A stretch of DNA of 64,000 bases from Acanthamoeba lenticulata (GCA_002179805.1 NAVB01000584.1:1-64000); one strand, 5' to 3'; positions 10,834-22,266 are shown, numbered from the stretch's first letter. Numbers and translations are program-made. Notes: a model not told the origin generated them from the sequence alone.

Positions 10834-12329
10834 TTATATTTGCGCCTCTTGGGGTGCGCCCTCCTCAAGGTGGGCCGCCAAAGACTCCTCAGGAGGACTT
10901 GTCGCTGTCACGGGCTCCTCGGCTGCCGCAGTTGCATAAGGAAACAGTTCAGTTGGCGAGTCGGTGGCGGTCGTTGTCAAGTCGCCCTTTTCGTTTTCTT
11001 GGCCTCCTTCGCCATGGCCGTTGTCGTTGTCTGAGGACGAGGTGGTTTGCTTTTGGCGCTCCTTGTCCTTGTCCTGGTCTTGCACAAGACGAGCTACTTG
11101 CTTCTTGAGCCAGGCACAGGTGTCCTGAATGAGGGGCGCGTAGGGAGTGCCCAAGGCCGGGCCGAGGCCAATGATGGTTGCATGGTTGGTGCCGCGATAC
11201 GTCTGGTGCTCGACGGCGTTGCCCTCAAAGGCGAGTAGGTTGGCGCGAAGCAACAGCGCGTCGTTCTCGAGGCCAAAGTCGATCCACGCGTTGAGCAGCA
11301 AGAAGGGTGGCGCGTTGCTGCGCGCGTGGTGCACAGGCGACGCCGCCCGGAGCACGTCGTGATCATGACCAAAGGCATCAATCAGGTATAAGCTGCGGAG
11401 CTGCAGCAACGCGTGGATGTAAGTGTGGAGCCGCGTCAACCACACAAACAAAAACAACACAGAGGTGCTTTTGGGGTACCATGTATCGGCTGTAGCCATG
11501 GACAAGATCGTAGACTCCGCACATGCCAACGACACCCTTGACGAAGTCCGGCTCTATCCCGACATCCGCAAGGTAAGTGACATCCAGAGCCAACAGCGAG
11601 GCGAGGTGGCCACCAGCAGAATGCCCTGCTCCCCCGCCGAGAGTCGTCCGATTAGCTCCTGTGCGTCGGCCAAGGAAGCAAAGCAAAGGGGAAAAAGAGG
11701 AACGCACCACTTAGGAACACCATGTCGGGGTTGCCATCATAACGAGCGATGTTATCCTTGACCCACTGCTCCCCGCACCGCGGCAGGGTAAGCTTACACC
11801 AGAAAAGTAAAAGGAATGGGAAAGGGAATGGACGCACACGCAGAGCGTAAGCGACGTCGTGGGCGTGCTTGGGATGCTTTACCCCACCATCCACCGCCAT
11901 CGACAGCCGGTAGGAAGGCACCACTACAACGAACCCCTCTCTGTAGACAACACCAAGTACACGCTTGCTCATGAGACCTCTAATGTTTCCTTCCATAAAC
12001 AACGAGGATGGGGGAGAGGGAACGTACGCGGCGATTGCTTTGCCGACGTTGTTGTAGGCATCAAAGAAGTAGTTTCGATCCCCCCGCTTCCAACCGCCAC
12101 CGTGAATGAAAACTACCACCGGCAAGCTCTTCTTTTGCTTGGGTGCTTCACCTTCATCTATCGCCGATGGAGCATGGTAGTGCACGTTGAGTCTGTGCTT
12201 TAGATCAAAAAAGTCTTCGCCATCGTAGTACGGTACGTCGTAATCACTCACGATTATGTCTGAGGCTGAAGAGAAGTAGCCGCGCGTGGTGGCTATTATT
12301 GCGTTGCGTACTCTGGTGGTAAAATCCAT
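10834..12329 (-). CDS. Alpha/beta hydrolase, isoprenylcysteine methylesterase/arylformamidase-like
   Basis: Predicted carboxylesterase of the family that includes isoprenylcysteine alpha-carbonyl methylesterase and kynurenine formamidase. The ATG at 12329 gives MDFTTRVRNAIIATTRG. The oxyanion motif is VVFIHGGGWKRGDRN (about 12100). The nucleophile elbow is GHSAGGHLASLL, split by the intron near 11655, and the acid and base are in LLNAWIDFGLENDALL and YRGTNHATIIGL. SPVHHARSNAPPFLLL before the Asp is typical of this family. At least six exons, with introns near 12020, 11840, 11700, 11570 and 11470-11370. The C-terminal tail of about 80 residues after LIQDTCAWLKKQV is acidic, rich in Thr and Glu, and not part of the fold. 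Substrate cannot be decided from sequence alone. Confidence 0.78.
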
Positions 12330-12673
12330 CGCGATGTGTGACTACTTCGCCGAGCTATGTCTTTGGTGCTCTTTTCGTCATCTTGAAACTGTTTGTCTTC
12401 GGACCGGGCAATTAGCCTCGGCGTGGCGTATCCGAAGAAGTGAAGGAAATCTTCCATTCCGCCGAATCAGTTGCGCGTGGCGCTGGCCGCGTGAGGAAAA
12501 TGTCTAATCCATCCATGCGTTAGGGAGAGGGTGCACCTGGACGAAAATTAAGCTTGCTTGTGCCATAGTGGCCGGAAAACGGAGGGAAAGAGAGTTCGTG
12601 AAACATCGAGGGCGGTCAGCGACCAAGTCCCGAGGATGCACCCCAAAAGCTTTTTTTCAACAACGCCACAAAC
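12330..12673. other. Divergent intergenic region
   Basis: About 344 nt between two divergent starts (hydrolase at 12329, membrane protein at 12674). It presumably holds both promoters. No conserved motif, RNA gene or repeat was recognised. Confidence 0.5.
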
Positions 12674-13099
12674 ATGTTCACTGCCCTCGAGTCAGTCTTC
12701 TCATCGAGCCAACTTGCCCTTCTCGGGTGGGCCCTGTTGTTGGCCGAAGTGTTTCACGCCTACGCCCACGCAAATGTGCTCCTGCGCTTGCAGCCACCAA
12801 CACTCGAGCAGCTGAAGGGACGGCGCTACTATTTCGTGTTTGACATGGCTACCCCGTTGATGTCCTACTGTTTTCACGAGAGTTGGGGTCCGCTCGTGCT
12901 GGTGCATGCCCTGGCCCACATGTACTACGTCTACGCTTGGAACGAGGGCTACTACGCTGTGCGCATCCGTGACTGGAGTGTCCGCGAGTATAGAGGGCCG
13001 CGCTTCACTGTGGACTTTGCACTGACGTGTTACGACATAGCCATCCATGTCCTGACCGTCCACGCCCTCTTCCGCTTGCTGGTTGTGCGAGGCCTGTAG
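12674..13099 (+). CDS. Small integral membrane protein, unrecognised
   Basis: Single-exon gene of 141 residues starting MFTALESVFSSSQ. Three or four hydrophobic segments can be seen: QLALLGWALLLAEVFHAYAH, a weaker one around MATPLMSYCFHES, GPLVLVHALAHMYYVYAW, and a C-terminal one around CYDIAIHVLTVHALFRLLVV. His and Tyr residues line the segments (FHAYAH, FHES, HALAHMYYVY), which could suggest metal or haem contact, but no family motif is recognised. An AATAAA lies at 13128-13133, 29 nt after the stop, supporting a transcribed gene. Confidence 0.7.
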   Translation: MFTALESVFSSSQLALLGWALLLAEVFHAYAHANVLLRLQPPTLEQLKGRRYYFVFDMATPLMSYCFHESWGPLVLVHALAHMYYVYAWNEGYYAVRIRDWSVREYRGPRFTVDFALTCYDIAIHVLTVHALFRLLVVRGL

Positions 13100-13127
13100 C
13101 GAGCTTCCTGTGTCTGTGGAATTGTCC

Positions 13128-13133
13128 AATAAA
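13128..13133 (+). promoter_or_regulatory. Putative polyadenylation signal
   Basis: AATAAA shortly after the TAG of the membrane protein gene. Confidence 0.55.
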
Positions 13134-13287
13134 GAAAAACAGCGGGCCGACTTTTCCTTCTCCGCGATTTCTTTTCGTTGCTTTGGTTTTCGGACTGCAC
13201 GTGGTTGCCGCAGCGAACACCCTGTCCAGCTAACACACAACCACACACAAGCCCACACAGACTACACGCACAGCATACGTTAACGAC

Positions 13288-14873
13288 ATGGACGGCAAGC
13301 CAACCTTGAGCTACAACTCCAAAGAGGCACGTGCTCGTTTGATTGCCGTGGCCCCGACTTGCCTTAACGATCTTCTGCTGCGACTTTGGTGTGGTGCCGC
13401 TGCAGATTCTTCTTGAGCCTTACGAGTATTTGCTGCAAGTGCCGGGCAAGGATGTGCGTGGCAAGCTCATCGATGCCTTCAACAAATGGCTGCAGATCTC
13501 GGAAGAAGAGCTTAATCAGATCAAGACAATCGTCTCCATGCTCCACAATGCTAGTCTTCTGTACTTCCCCCGCCATGTACCAGTGTGTTTGTGCGACCTC
13601 GCGCTTATGCTTGCCGCTGCTGGTGGTGACGATACAGGGTGGACGACATTGAAGACAACTCCGTGCTTCGGCGAGGCTTGCCAGGTACTACAACTTCCTT
13701 TCCCAGCTTGTCTCCGCGGTGGTGGTACCTCGCAGCTGATGGTGCGGCCTTGTGGTGATAGTGGCCCACAAGGTGTACGGAGTCGCGTCAGCGATCAACA
13801 GCGCCAACTACGTCTATTTTGTCGCACTACAAAAGTGCGCTTCCATGAACAACCCCAAGGCCAGTGCCATCTTCTTGGGTTGGCACCACCCTTCCCTACC
13901 TCTCCATACCGCTTCGACAACCCTTATGCTTACATGTGTTTCATCTGCCACAGAGGAAATGCTTAACCTCCACCACGGCCAAGGCTTTGACATCTTCTGG
14001 CGAGATCACCAGATCTGTCCGACAGAAGAGGAATACAAAAAGATGGTCCTCGACAGTATGGCTCGGCCCCCTCTTTCGCCGTGGTCCCTAGCTGGTCGTC
14101 TCACGCGTGCTGCGCGCCGCAGAGACGGGCGGTCTTTTCCGGCTGGCCGTGAAGCTTATCCAGGCCTTTAGCAAAGATGACCGGTACCAGTCGTCAACCC
14201 TCTGCTGTGAACCGCGTTTTGTATGAACCTCGTGGTCTCTTGAGAGATCGCTGACCTTCGGCGGCGTTATCATGCAGGGACTACGCGCCTCTGGTCAACA
14301 AGCTGGCCTACTACTTTCAAGTGCGAGATGACTTCATCAACCTTCAGTCACTAGACGTGCGTGCCGCCCGTCCCTCACCGCAACTGTTAACGCGGTCAGC
14401 TGATGGTCGGTTGTGTTTTCATTGGGGAGGCACAGTTCATGGACAACAAAGGATTTTGTGAGGATATCACGGAGGGCAAGTTCTCCTTCCCTATCATCCA
14501 CTCGATCCGAGCGGTGCCGCACGACCACCGACTCCTCTCAATCCTCAAACAGCGAACCAACGGTATCGCCTCCTTTTTGTGGCAAAGTCCTGCTCGAGGC
14601 TCGCACTCACGACCAGTCATGGTGGCAGATGTGGAGTTGAAGAAGTACGCAGTCAAGTTCATGGAGCAGACGGGCTCCTTCGAGTACACGCGGAATGTGC
14701 TCAAGGTAAGTGGCGCGCCCAGACTTTGCTCCGGCGCACTGTCTTTGAGTATCTGGCTCACCACAATGCACTTGTAGGGCCTGCACGAGGACATCGTTGA
14801 GGAAATCAACAGGCTTGGTGGCAACGACTCGCTCATGAAGATCGTCGAGCTGCTGGCCCAGTACAAGGTGTAG
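13288..14873 (+). CDS. GGPS1: Geranylgeranyl diphosphate synthase (type III)
   Basis: Condenses farnesyl diphosphate and isopentenyl diphosphate to C20 GGPP for protein prenylation. The spliced protein follows eukaryotic GGPPS along its length: [20 protein letters not shown], the first Asp-rich motif [13 protein letters not shown] (about 13634-13680), [50 protein letters not shown], the second Asp-rich region QVRDDFINL then [16 protein letters not shown], and [11 protein letters not shown]. About nine exons; the frame is carried in phase across the seven joins I checked. The first intron (somewhere 13325-13406) has no ideal donor: one in-phase choice starts GTGGCC at about 13349, another would be a GC donor. 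Stop TAG 14871-14873, AATAAA at 14889. The family call is near certain. Confidence 0.95.
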
Positions 14874-14888
14874 GCTGTCGACGTTGAC

Positions 14889-14894
14889 AATAAA
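14889..14894 (+). promoter_or_regulatory. Putative polyadenylation signal
   Basis: AATAAA 16 nt downstream of the GGPP synthase stop codon. Confidence 0.6.
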
Positions 14895-15133
14895 AACACG
14901 TGTACCACAAGCGAAAGCACAGCCGCAGCCAACAGGGAGAGGACGCAGTTGTGGCGGTTACGCCCCGGAAAAGTCGAGTGATTTGCCGTCGGGAGCACCA
15001 GTGGTGCGGTCTGGGGATACGTCCACTCGCGCTTCGCTGCCGCCAAACGGACAACTCATAACAGCTACAAATCGACCAACTGCCTTTGCGTAGCGCAACA
15101 AGAGAGAGTCAAGAAAGAGAATAGAGAAGAATC

Positions 15134-15768
15134 ATGTCTGACGATGCGGAAGTAGCGCGTTTGATGAAGACCATCAATGGTGGTGGTGACGCCCGTGGTC
15201 CCATCAGCCCGCGAGGGCAAGGCACTCAGACCAGCGCCATCAGCCCGCGAGGACACACGACCGATTTGGAAGAGAATCTGGATGGCTTGTCAAAGGAGGA
15301 GGCCCGTTTGTTGCGCTCCATGCATACTACCACCGGCAAGCCCGCCACGCACCCCGCACCAGCGAAGAAGTGGGCGGACCCAGTTGCCTCCAAGCCTGTT
15401 CCCCCTCGTAAGTCCCCTTCCCCGCCTCGTGTTGTGGTGACAGTAGACCAACCTGGCTCTTCTTGCAGCGGAAAACGTGCACCACGAGGCCGACCAGCTC
15501 CAGCCCGCTGCCCCGGTCACTTCGCACCAACCTCCTGCTCCGGAACCTCACCGCCATGCTCGGCCGAACCACCCCGAAGGTGCGCTCCAGGACTGCTTAT
15601 CCCCGATCGTGGGCGAGTCACTGATTTTGAAGGGGGGCTACGGGAACAGAGGAGGCTCTGGTCGAGGTCGTTGCCGACCCGGAAGCGGTCAGGCAAAAGG
15701 AGGAGGAGCAGGCAGCCAAGGAGGCCGCTCGCCTGGAGCGCTTGCTTGCCAAGAAGTTCGTGGCCTGA
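15134..15768 (+). CDS. Small Pro/His-rich protein with C-terminal coiled coil, unrecognised
   Basis: Begins MSDDAEVARLMKTINGGGD. Exon 1 contains two short repeats, GPISPRGQG and AISPRGHT, followed by LSKEEARLLRSMH. Exon 2 (from 15470) is Pro/His-rich (SHQPPAPEPHRHARPNHPE). The last exon, read from an acceptor at about 15645, gives a Glu/Lys/Ala helix ending ARLERLLAKKFVA. Joins use GTAAGT at 15411 and GTGCGC at about 15581, both phase 1. An AATAAA at 15841 lies 73 nt after the stop. No family recognised; the ISPRG repeats could be phosphorylation or docking sites, which is a guess. Confidence 0.6.
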
Positions 15769-15840
15769 ATCTGCAGTCCTTCCTGTCCTCCATCTCCATC
15801 CTTGAGCCCTGTACAAACGCTTCCCCTGCACGACGATGTT

Positions 15841-15846
15841 AATAAA
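15841..15846 (+). promoter_or_regulatory. Putative polyadenylation signal
   Basis: AATAAA after the small coiled-coil gene and before the SDR start at 15956. Confidence 0.5.
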
Positions 15847-15955
15847 GGCCCGAGAGCTGTCCGACATATTTGTTGCCGCCCAAAACACCTCCGTGCGTGG
15901 TCTGCCAGCCCGACACGCAGGCAGTCCACCCAAGAGCGAGCGTGCAGTCAGCAAC

Positions 15956-17628
15956 ATGAGAGCCTCTCTGGTGTTTTGGGCCCTGGTCGGCTTGCAGTTG
16001 TACCTCTTCTGCTCCAGCAACTGGATCCTCTTGTTCATTTTCATTTCTTCTGCTGTGGTCGCTCGTATCCTCCGTATCTTTGTGCTCAACAAGTGGCAGC
16101 ATGAGGTGCCCCTCGTCGCTTAAATCTTCATCTTTCCCGATTCTTAGAATAACACTAATTCATCTTCAGGTGCCAGCCGACGGAAAGTGGTGGGTGCTTA
16201 TCACAGGCACTTCGTCAGGCTTCGGGCAACTTGCTGGTGCCCCTCCCTCCTCACCTATCTTCCTTGTCACCTGATCTTACTCGTCGACCTCGGGGATGGC
16301 GCAGCGTACCGTTTGGCGGCGCGTGGGCTGCACGTGCTGGCCACTGTACGCAAGGAGCAGGACGGCGAGGCGCTCCTGAAGGGCGCCCCCTCTGATGCCG
16401 CCCGCAAGTACGCTCTGAACCGGGCTCGGGGCATTGACCGCGGCTGAGCGTAGTTTCTCGCCTGCAGGAGGATCCATGTGGTGCTGATGGATGTAGCCCA
16501 AGTCGACTCAGTGAAGGCGGCAAGGGACCAGGTGACCGCCGAGCTGCAGGGTGCGTCCTCCCTTACACTGCACGCCCCTCTCTCCTCATTTGGGTCTCAT
16601 TCTCGTTGTGCTCACACACACACACGAGCTTGTGGGCGTGTAAATCACACAGCTGCCCACGGCCAGCTGGTGGGGCTCATCAACAACGCGGGCTATTCCA
16701 TGTCCGGCCCGCTGGAAGCGTTGCCTCTGGGCAAGTGGAAGAGGGAATATGACGGTGCGGTCCTCCAGGCTCGGTCGGACTGCGGCGGAGCTGAGCCAAG
16801 CCCTGACCGACGACGCGCCAACGCGCGCTTTTGGCATTAGTGAACGTGTTTGGCGCGGTGGCGGTCACGCAGGCCTTCCTCCCCCTCCTCAAGAGTGCAG
16901 CCAAGCAGGGCGCCTCGCCGCGTCTGGTGTTTGTCAGCAGCGTCGTGGGCAGCGCGGCCATGGCTGACACCGCAGCCTACAGCTCGAGCAAGTTTGCCGT
17001 GCAGGCCATCGCCGTGCGTGCCCACGCCTCTCCCTCAACCCCGCCCCATCTGGGCCCTCGTCGCAGGCGGCCTGATTCTTCCTTCTTGTGGACATCCTGA
17101 GGCCAGGACTCGGCGCGGGTGGAGCTGCGCAAGTATGGGATCAACACGGTGGTGATCCAGCCGGGCGCGTTCCGGACCCAGTTCTTTGGTCGCCTCATGC
17201 ACGATTTCCAGAGCAAGGACAAGGAGGAGGGCGACGAACTCATCGACCCGGACATGCGGCGCGAAGCCGAACACGCATTTGAGCGTAAGGGCGATGTGTT
17301 GGGCAAGTTGTCCCTCTCCTTCCCGCCCGCCGAGCCGGTCGCCGAGGCCATGGAACTCAGGTACGAACTTTGCTCCCCATGCCCTCCCCCCTCGATAGAA
17401 ATGGGGAAGGAGAGAGAGGGCTCACCTACCGCTGCGCGAAGTGTCCTGGCCAAGTGGCCCGAAACCAAGATGTTCGTGGGCTATGACACGGCCATCTACA
17501 AGTTCATCAGTGTGGCGCCAGACGAAATCGGTGATCTCCTCACGTGGGCCATAATGACGATTCCCTTCACGCCCTTTATGCGCTCCCTCATCCTGGGCAA
17601 GGACGCCACCAAGCCTAAGGCCGAGTGA
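15956..17628 (+). CDS. Membrane-anchored short-chain dehydrogenase/reductase (retinol dehydrogenase-like)
   Basis: Predicted NAD(P)-dependent oxidoreductase of the SDR9C/17-beta-HSD type. The N-terminus has two hydrophobic stretches (ASLVFWALVGLQLYLF and WILLFIFISSAVVARILRI) that would anchor it in a membrane. The Rossmann motif WWVLITGTSSGFGQLA is followed by AYRLAARGLHVLATVRK, then GLINNAGYSMSG, VFVSSVVGSAA and the active site AYSSSKFAVQAIA (Tyr-x3-Lys), with VVIQPGAFRTQF after it. Seven or more exons; the join within GFGQLA|AYRL uses a donor at about 16233 and an acceptor ending GCGCAG. The ATG at 15956 is chosen because it gives the hydrophobic anchor in frame with exon 2. Substrate is not predictable. 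Confidence 0.88.
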
Positions 17629-17706
17629 TCGATTCCGCTTCTGCTGCTTCACGGCGGGGCTCCTCTTCTCTTTCGGCAGCCGCTAAACCACGTGAGGTCA
17701 TGGTGT

Positions 17707-17712
17707 AATAAA
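17707..17712 (+). promoter_or_regulatory. Putative polyadenylation signal
   Basis: AATAAA about 80 nt downstream of the SDR stop codon. Confidence 0.5.
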
Positions 17713-17876
17713 CTCCCGAAGCCTCCCAGGCGTTTTGCTGGCCGTTTGCCGATTGGCTGAAGAATCCTTGAACAGCGGACGATAAAGCGGGTGTGCGGTT
17801 TCTTGTTGGCCTTTAAAAACCGGCTTTGTTCCTCAGTTGAACTCATCAATCGCTCCTCCTACACCCACACCTGATC

Positions 17877-18600
17877 ATGCGCGCCTTCCTTTGTGCTTTC
17901 GTCCTCCTTCTGGCGGTTTGCTATGGTGCGTGCCTGCACTCTGCGGTTGATTGTGAGCGTCATCTTACTCGTGCCGACAGTCAAAGGAAACGCGGAAGAC
18001 TGCCTCATCACCAAGTGCCCGACCCAGCTGGAGGCTTGTGCGCAGGACGTTGCTTGCAACGAGGCCCTTACTTGCGCTGGTACTTGTCGGTATCGCTTAT
18101 ATGAAGCTCGACCGCCACTAACCAGGAGATTTGGTCGCTGTGTACAGAGTCCTGCAGCCCTTCCAACATTTGGTGCCTGAGGTCCTGCTCGCTGGAGACG
18201 TACGCGCCCTGTCCCGCTAGGCTTCCGCCGGAAATGGAGAGCTCACTTTTCTATGTCGTGGTGATACGGCAGCGCTGGCAACGCCACATTCACTGCCATG
18301 GTTTCATGCGCCGCTCAGTGCATCCCCTCCGTTGAGACTCAGGTCCTGGGCTTGGTTGCCGAGTTTGAGCTCCCCATCCAGGTTGAATCGCACTGCAACT
18401 TCGCCAAGAAGGCTGCTTGTGCTGTTGGAATCTCTGGTGCCATCAGCTCCTGTGGCGGCACCGGGGTACGGCCAACCAATTCCATCGAGCGTGATATGAA
18501 GCTAATGGATATCCTTTCTCTTGCTTATCAGAACATGGCTTGCGTCCTCAAGCTGCTGCGGGCCATGCGTGGATGCGCAAAGTGGTACGCCGATCAATAG
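17877..18600 (+). CDS. Secreted cysteine-rich protein
   Basis: A signal peptide (MRAFLCAFVLLLAVCY) is followed by NAEDCLITKCPTQLEACAQD and ACNEALTCAGTC, then, after an intron of about 180 nt, MVSCAAQCIPSVETQ, HCNFAKKAACAVGISG and AISSCGGTG, and a final exon MACVLKLLRAMRGCAKW. Cysteines recur every 4-10 residues, as in small extracellular disulphide-rich or cyst-wall proteins of protists. Four exons, all joins in phase (donors near 17928, 18090 and 18466). No enzyme motif. A secreted structural or defence role is inference. Confidence 0.7.
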
Positions 18601-18846
18601 AAGTTTAGCCGTTTCCCCTTCTTGGCAGGCACTGATCGCAGTAACTTGTCACGTGTGCAGCTTCTGTTCGTCGCACTGCCACGGCCTCTGCAAGGAACTC
18701 CACCTCTGCTAACGGCCAAGAGCTCGTTCTCACCTTTGATGTATAACTTTCCATTACCGATTTCAATTTTTCTTTTCATAAACCGTTTGTGACTCCAACT
18801 GGCCCGGGTGGCGCCACCAAGAAGATCGCCCCAAAGGGGGGGGGGC

Positions 18847-19387
18847 TCAAAACTTGCTTGCCCAGGCCTTGGACAGCTCGGCCTGACAGCGGGCGCAGTT
18901 GCACCAGAAATGGTACAGCTTGTGCAGGATCTTACGTCGCTCGTGTAGATTCTCTGTCGAGCTGTCGTATCTGTACAACATTTTTTGACATAACATGGGC
19001 CTAGGTGAGCAGGACGTCCCTCCTCCTTGTCGCCTGTTTCAGCGGCATCGGTGGGGAGTGGCGGGTACCGGTAGAAGAGCTCGTCGTCCTTCTTGATGGG
19101 CTTGCCCGCCACAAAGGCGGTGGTGTGCCCGCCAAAGTGCGGGTAGAGGGCCATCACGTTGGGGTCGCAGCTGTGGTTGAGGTAACTGGCGATGCGGTAG
19201 ATGGTTGACCCGCGCACGGTCACCTTGTCGTTCACGCACGGCTCCAACTGCACTCCCGTCTCCGCGTCTTCGTCTGCCGTCATGATCCCCCCCCCCCACG
19301 GTGAGAACCATCAACGCCGTTTGCCTCCCCCTTCCCCTTTCTCTTTGTTGCGTGCCCGTACCGATCACCACTTCGTGTTCCTCCCGT

Positions 19388-19418
<31 letters not shown>

Positions 19419-22266
19419 GATGATGAGCGCAGCCGGGGCCGTGTTCGTGGTCGTGATGGTGGTGCCCACAGTTCGGACCGTGTTCGTGTTCATGTTCGTG
19501 TTCATGATGATGATGAGCGCAGCCGGGGCCGTGTTCGTGATGCTCATGATGATGATGATGATGGTGGTGCGCGCAATCAGGACCATGCTCGTGCTGCTCA
19601 TCATGGTGGTGTTCGTGATGATGATGGTGCCCACCGTTCGGACCGTGCTTGTGTTCATGCTCATGCTCGTGCTTGTGCTCGTGGTGGTGCGCGCACCCAG
19701 GGCCGTGCTCGTGATGTTCCTTATGATGATGTTCGCAGTCCGGGCCGTGCTCATGGTCGTGCTCGTGTTCGTGTTCGTGGTGATGATGAGCGCAGCCAGG
19801 GCCGTGCTCATGGTCGTGCTCGTGGTGATCGTGGTCATGGTGGTCGTGGGGGCCAGTGAGTGGCCGGTCGAGGACGTCGCTCACGATCTTGATCCCGAGC
19901 TGATGCAACTCTACGGTCATGGCGTTGAGATTGATGACCGACAGCAGCCGCATGTAGTTCTTCTCCGTCAGCACTGCACACCACGAAGAAGCAACACACA
20001 CACACACACAACGTCGTCTCAGACTCGCACACTCCGCCGTCGTCCTTATTGTTGTTGGCTGCCATTCGAGCGGGGAGGGGGGGGGCATGGGTCCAAGGCG
20101 CACCGTCCTGCTGGAGCGAGGGGAACAGGGTGCACATGAGCGCGTATCGGTCCTTCTCGTGGTCGGGCAGGACCAGGGGCGACTCCGAGATGTAGGCCAT
20201 GTACGTGAGCCTGCGCGCGCGCGTGGCACATCAGCGAGCCGCGGCAAGCGAGCCTCCACCTCTCCCCCCCCCGTGAGGTGAGGTAGCGTGTGTACCGGTC
20301 AAGATCGGCGTCAAAGACGGCACCGGGCGAGCCGGCCGGCCTGTGCCGGCGCTCGAGGCTGAGCTTGTTGAGGAGCTTGACGAGGAGAAGCGTGAGCTCC
20401 TTCCCGCCGGGCGCGCTCTTGCTGCCAGAGGCACCGGCGCTGTCATTTTCGGGGAAGGCATCGAGGAATAGCGACAGCGCGTTGGAGTGGGCCAGAGGCG
20501 GGTCGCACAGCGGGGAGGCTTCGTGGTGCTCGTGCCAGGCCTTGTCCCGGCACTCGGGGCTGCAGTAGTGCCAGCCGCAGCTGCGCGGGCCCGAGCACAA
20601 AGAGCCATGGCTCAGTCCGGCCCAAAGGGGAGGCGGAGGAGGAAGTGCGCACGCACCGCTGGCGACACTCAATATGGCGGACGGGCGACTGGTCAGCTCC
20701 GAGCTTGCCCAGGATCTCGTGCATGACCTCTGGCGACAGCCGGTCCTTGACCTGCGCCTGCATTTCCGTCCCGCCCCAAAAAAGAGGAGAAAGTCAGCGA
20801 CTGCTAACCAAAAATGTTGTCGACGGCACGTTGTTGGTAGAGGGCGCGGAGAGGGCGCGTTTACTGCGAGGGCGTTGTCGACGATGAACTCGGGGTCGGC
20901 CAACGGGCGCAGGCAGTGCTCGCAGTGGTCCGCTCTCTAATGCATCCGTTGCGTGAGAAGGCGAGGATCCTGCGGGCGAGGCCGAGGGGAAAGGGAGGCG
21001 AACCTGAAGGTGCGTATCGGCGAGGGAGACGATGGGTTCGTCGACAAAGACGATCTCGCCCTCTTGGAAATCCTTGTCGGCGAACACGCCACGGCCTCGC
21101 GTCTCGTCGGACTTGGGGTCCTTGGAGGACCGGATGGAGACGGGCTGGCCCTCAGTCAGCTTGGCGTAGAACTCCCTGTCCGCCTGCACCCCACCCGCCC
21201 CGCCAATGTCCACAGCAGCTTGTGAGGGCGAGGAATTGGGGGGGGGGGGAGAGGGGAAGTGCATCGGGCACGTACGTCAGGATTCGGGGCCGATCGCGTG
21301 ACAAACTTCATCTGCGACATGATGGCCGCCCGCTTCCACAAAGCCTCCACTTCTTCGTCCTTTTGCTCTGCGTCACAGGACAGGCCGTGTGAGCCCACCC
21401 ACACAACAAAGATCGGTAATGATGATAAATAAGAATTACTGAATTACCCTTGAGCGAGGCCTGGAAAGCGTCGCGCGCGCTCTCGTACTTCTCCATGGCC
21501 AGGTAGGCCAACCCGATCTGCACGTGACACCTGTCCAGGGAGGGGAGTGATCACAGATGTCAGTGCGAAGCCGACTGCGTAGACGCAAGCTCACGCCACG
21601 TACGTCGCGCGCTGTTCAGCGTCGTTCGAACCGCGGAGCAGCCGAAGGGCCTTCTGGCTGTCGGCGATACACTCTTCGAACCTCTGAATGGCCATGTAGG
21701 CCTCTGCAATCACAACTGTCACCTACGCCTGCAGTAACAAGCCTGGCTGGGTGTACACACCTGCACGTTCAATGAGCGGGGTAGGGTCCGAGCCCACAGC
21801 TTCGATGGCTTTGCTGTACTCGGCCACGGCCTCTTCCCACTTGCCCTCTTCCGCCTTCACGCGCGCTTCAAAGGTCTGTTCTCTCGGGAGGTTAGGGCGG
21901 AGGAGCCATGAGAAGAGAAGATCGAGGGGACAAGGGGTTGTGTACGTGGAAGCGAGAGTTCCGTTGCCGCTGCTCGACGTCGTCACTGCTCGCCGAGGCG
22001 TAGCCCAAAGAGTGCGTTGGGGCGAGTGCGGGTGGGCGCAGGGTCAGCGAAGGAAACGTAGCGGGCACCTTGCGCGTCCACGCAGTGGTACGCAGCAACG
22101 ACGTCAAGGTTCCTCGCGACGCCAGGTGAAGTCGGTTGGCCGATGTTAACGGAATCGCACTACTTTTGGCGCTGCACACAACCGATTTTGGTCCTGCTGA
22201 AATTCTTCCCGTTGCAAGACGAGGCCGCAAGAAGGGCGCTGCCGCGCTTCCGCGTGCTAACATCAT
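18847..22266 (-). CDS. SMYD-like SET-domain protein with TPRs, MYND-type zinc finger and a His-rich insertion in the SET core
   Basis: Predicted lysine methyltransferase. From the ATG at 22266: about 100 residues rich in Arg/Ser/Ala (MMLARGSAAAPFLRPRLA), which could be a mitochondrial presequence; TPR-like helices (EEGKWEEAVAEYSKAIEAV, FEECIADSQKALRLL, EKYESARDAFQASL); the start of the SET domain (RGVFADKDFQEGEIVFVDEP); a zinc-binding part (HCEHCLRP ... GWHYCSPECRDKAWHEHHE); LLSVINLNAMTVELHQLG; then about 155 residues of His/Glu/Asp/Cys repeats (19380-19850); then the SET catalytic motif IYRIASYLNHSCDPNVMAL and FVAGKPIKKDDELFY. The last exon gives the post-SET LYHFWCNCARCQAEL. Stop TGA at 18849-18847. 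More than ten exons; a few joins were not checked base by base. Confidence 0.85.
19380..19850 (-). repeat. Imperfect tandem repeat encoding His-rich metal-binding-like units
   Basis: A coding minisatellite in one exon of the SET gene. About nine units of the form HEHGPxCxHHHHEHEHEH of variable length; each usually carries one Cys after Gly-Pro. The DNA is CAC/CAT/GAG/GAC-rich on the minus strand. Confidence 0.92.

Noticed and set aside
19380..19850. ZIP-type metal transporter loop
   Set aside because: His-rich loops occur in such transporters, but no membrane helices flank this one; SET and MYND motifs do.
19201..20139. 312-codon plus-strand frame rich in Val/Met/Leu that looks like a membrane protein
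   Set aside because: It is the reverse complement of the His-rich repeat (CAC/CAT read as GTG/ATG). The opposite strand has SET-domain motifs.
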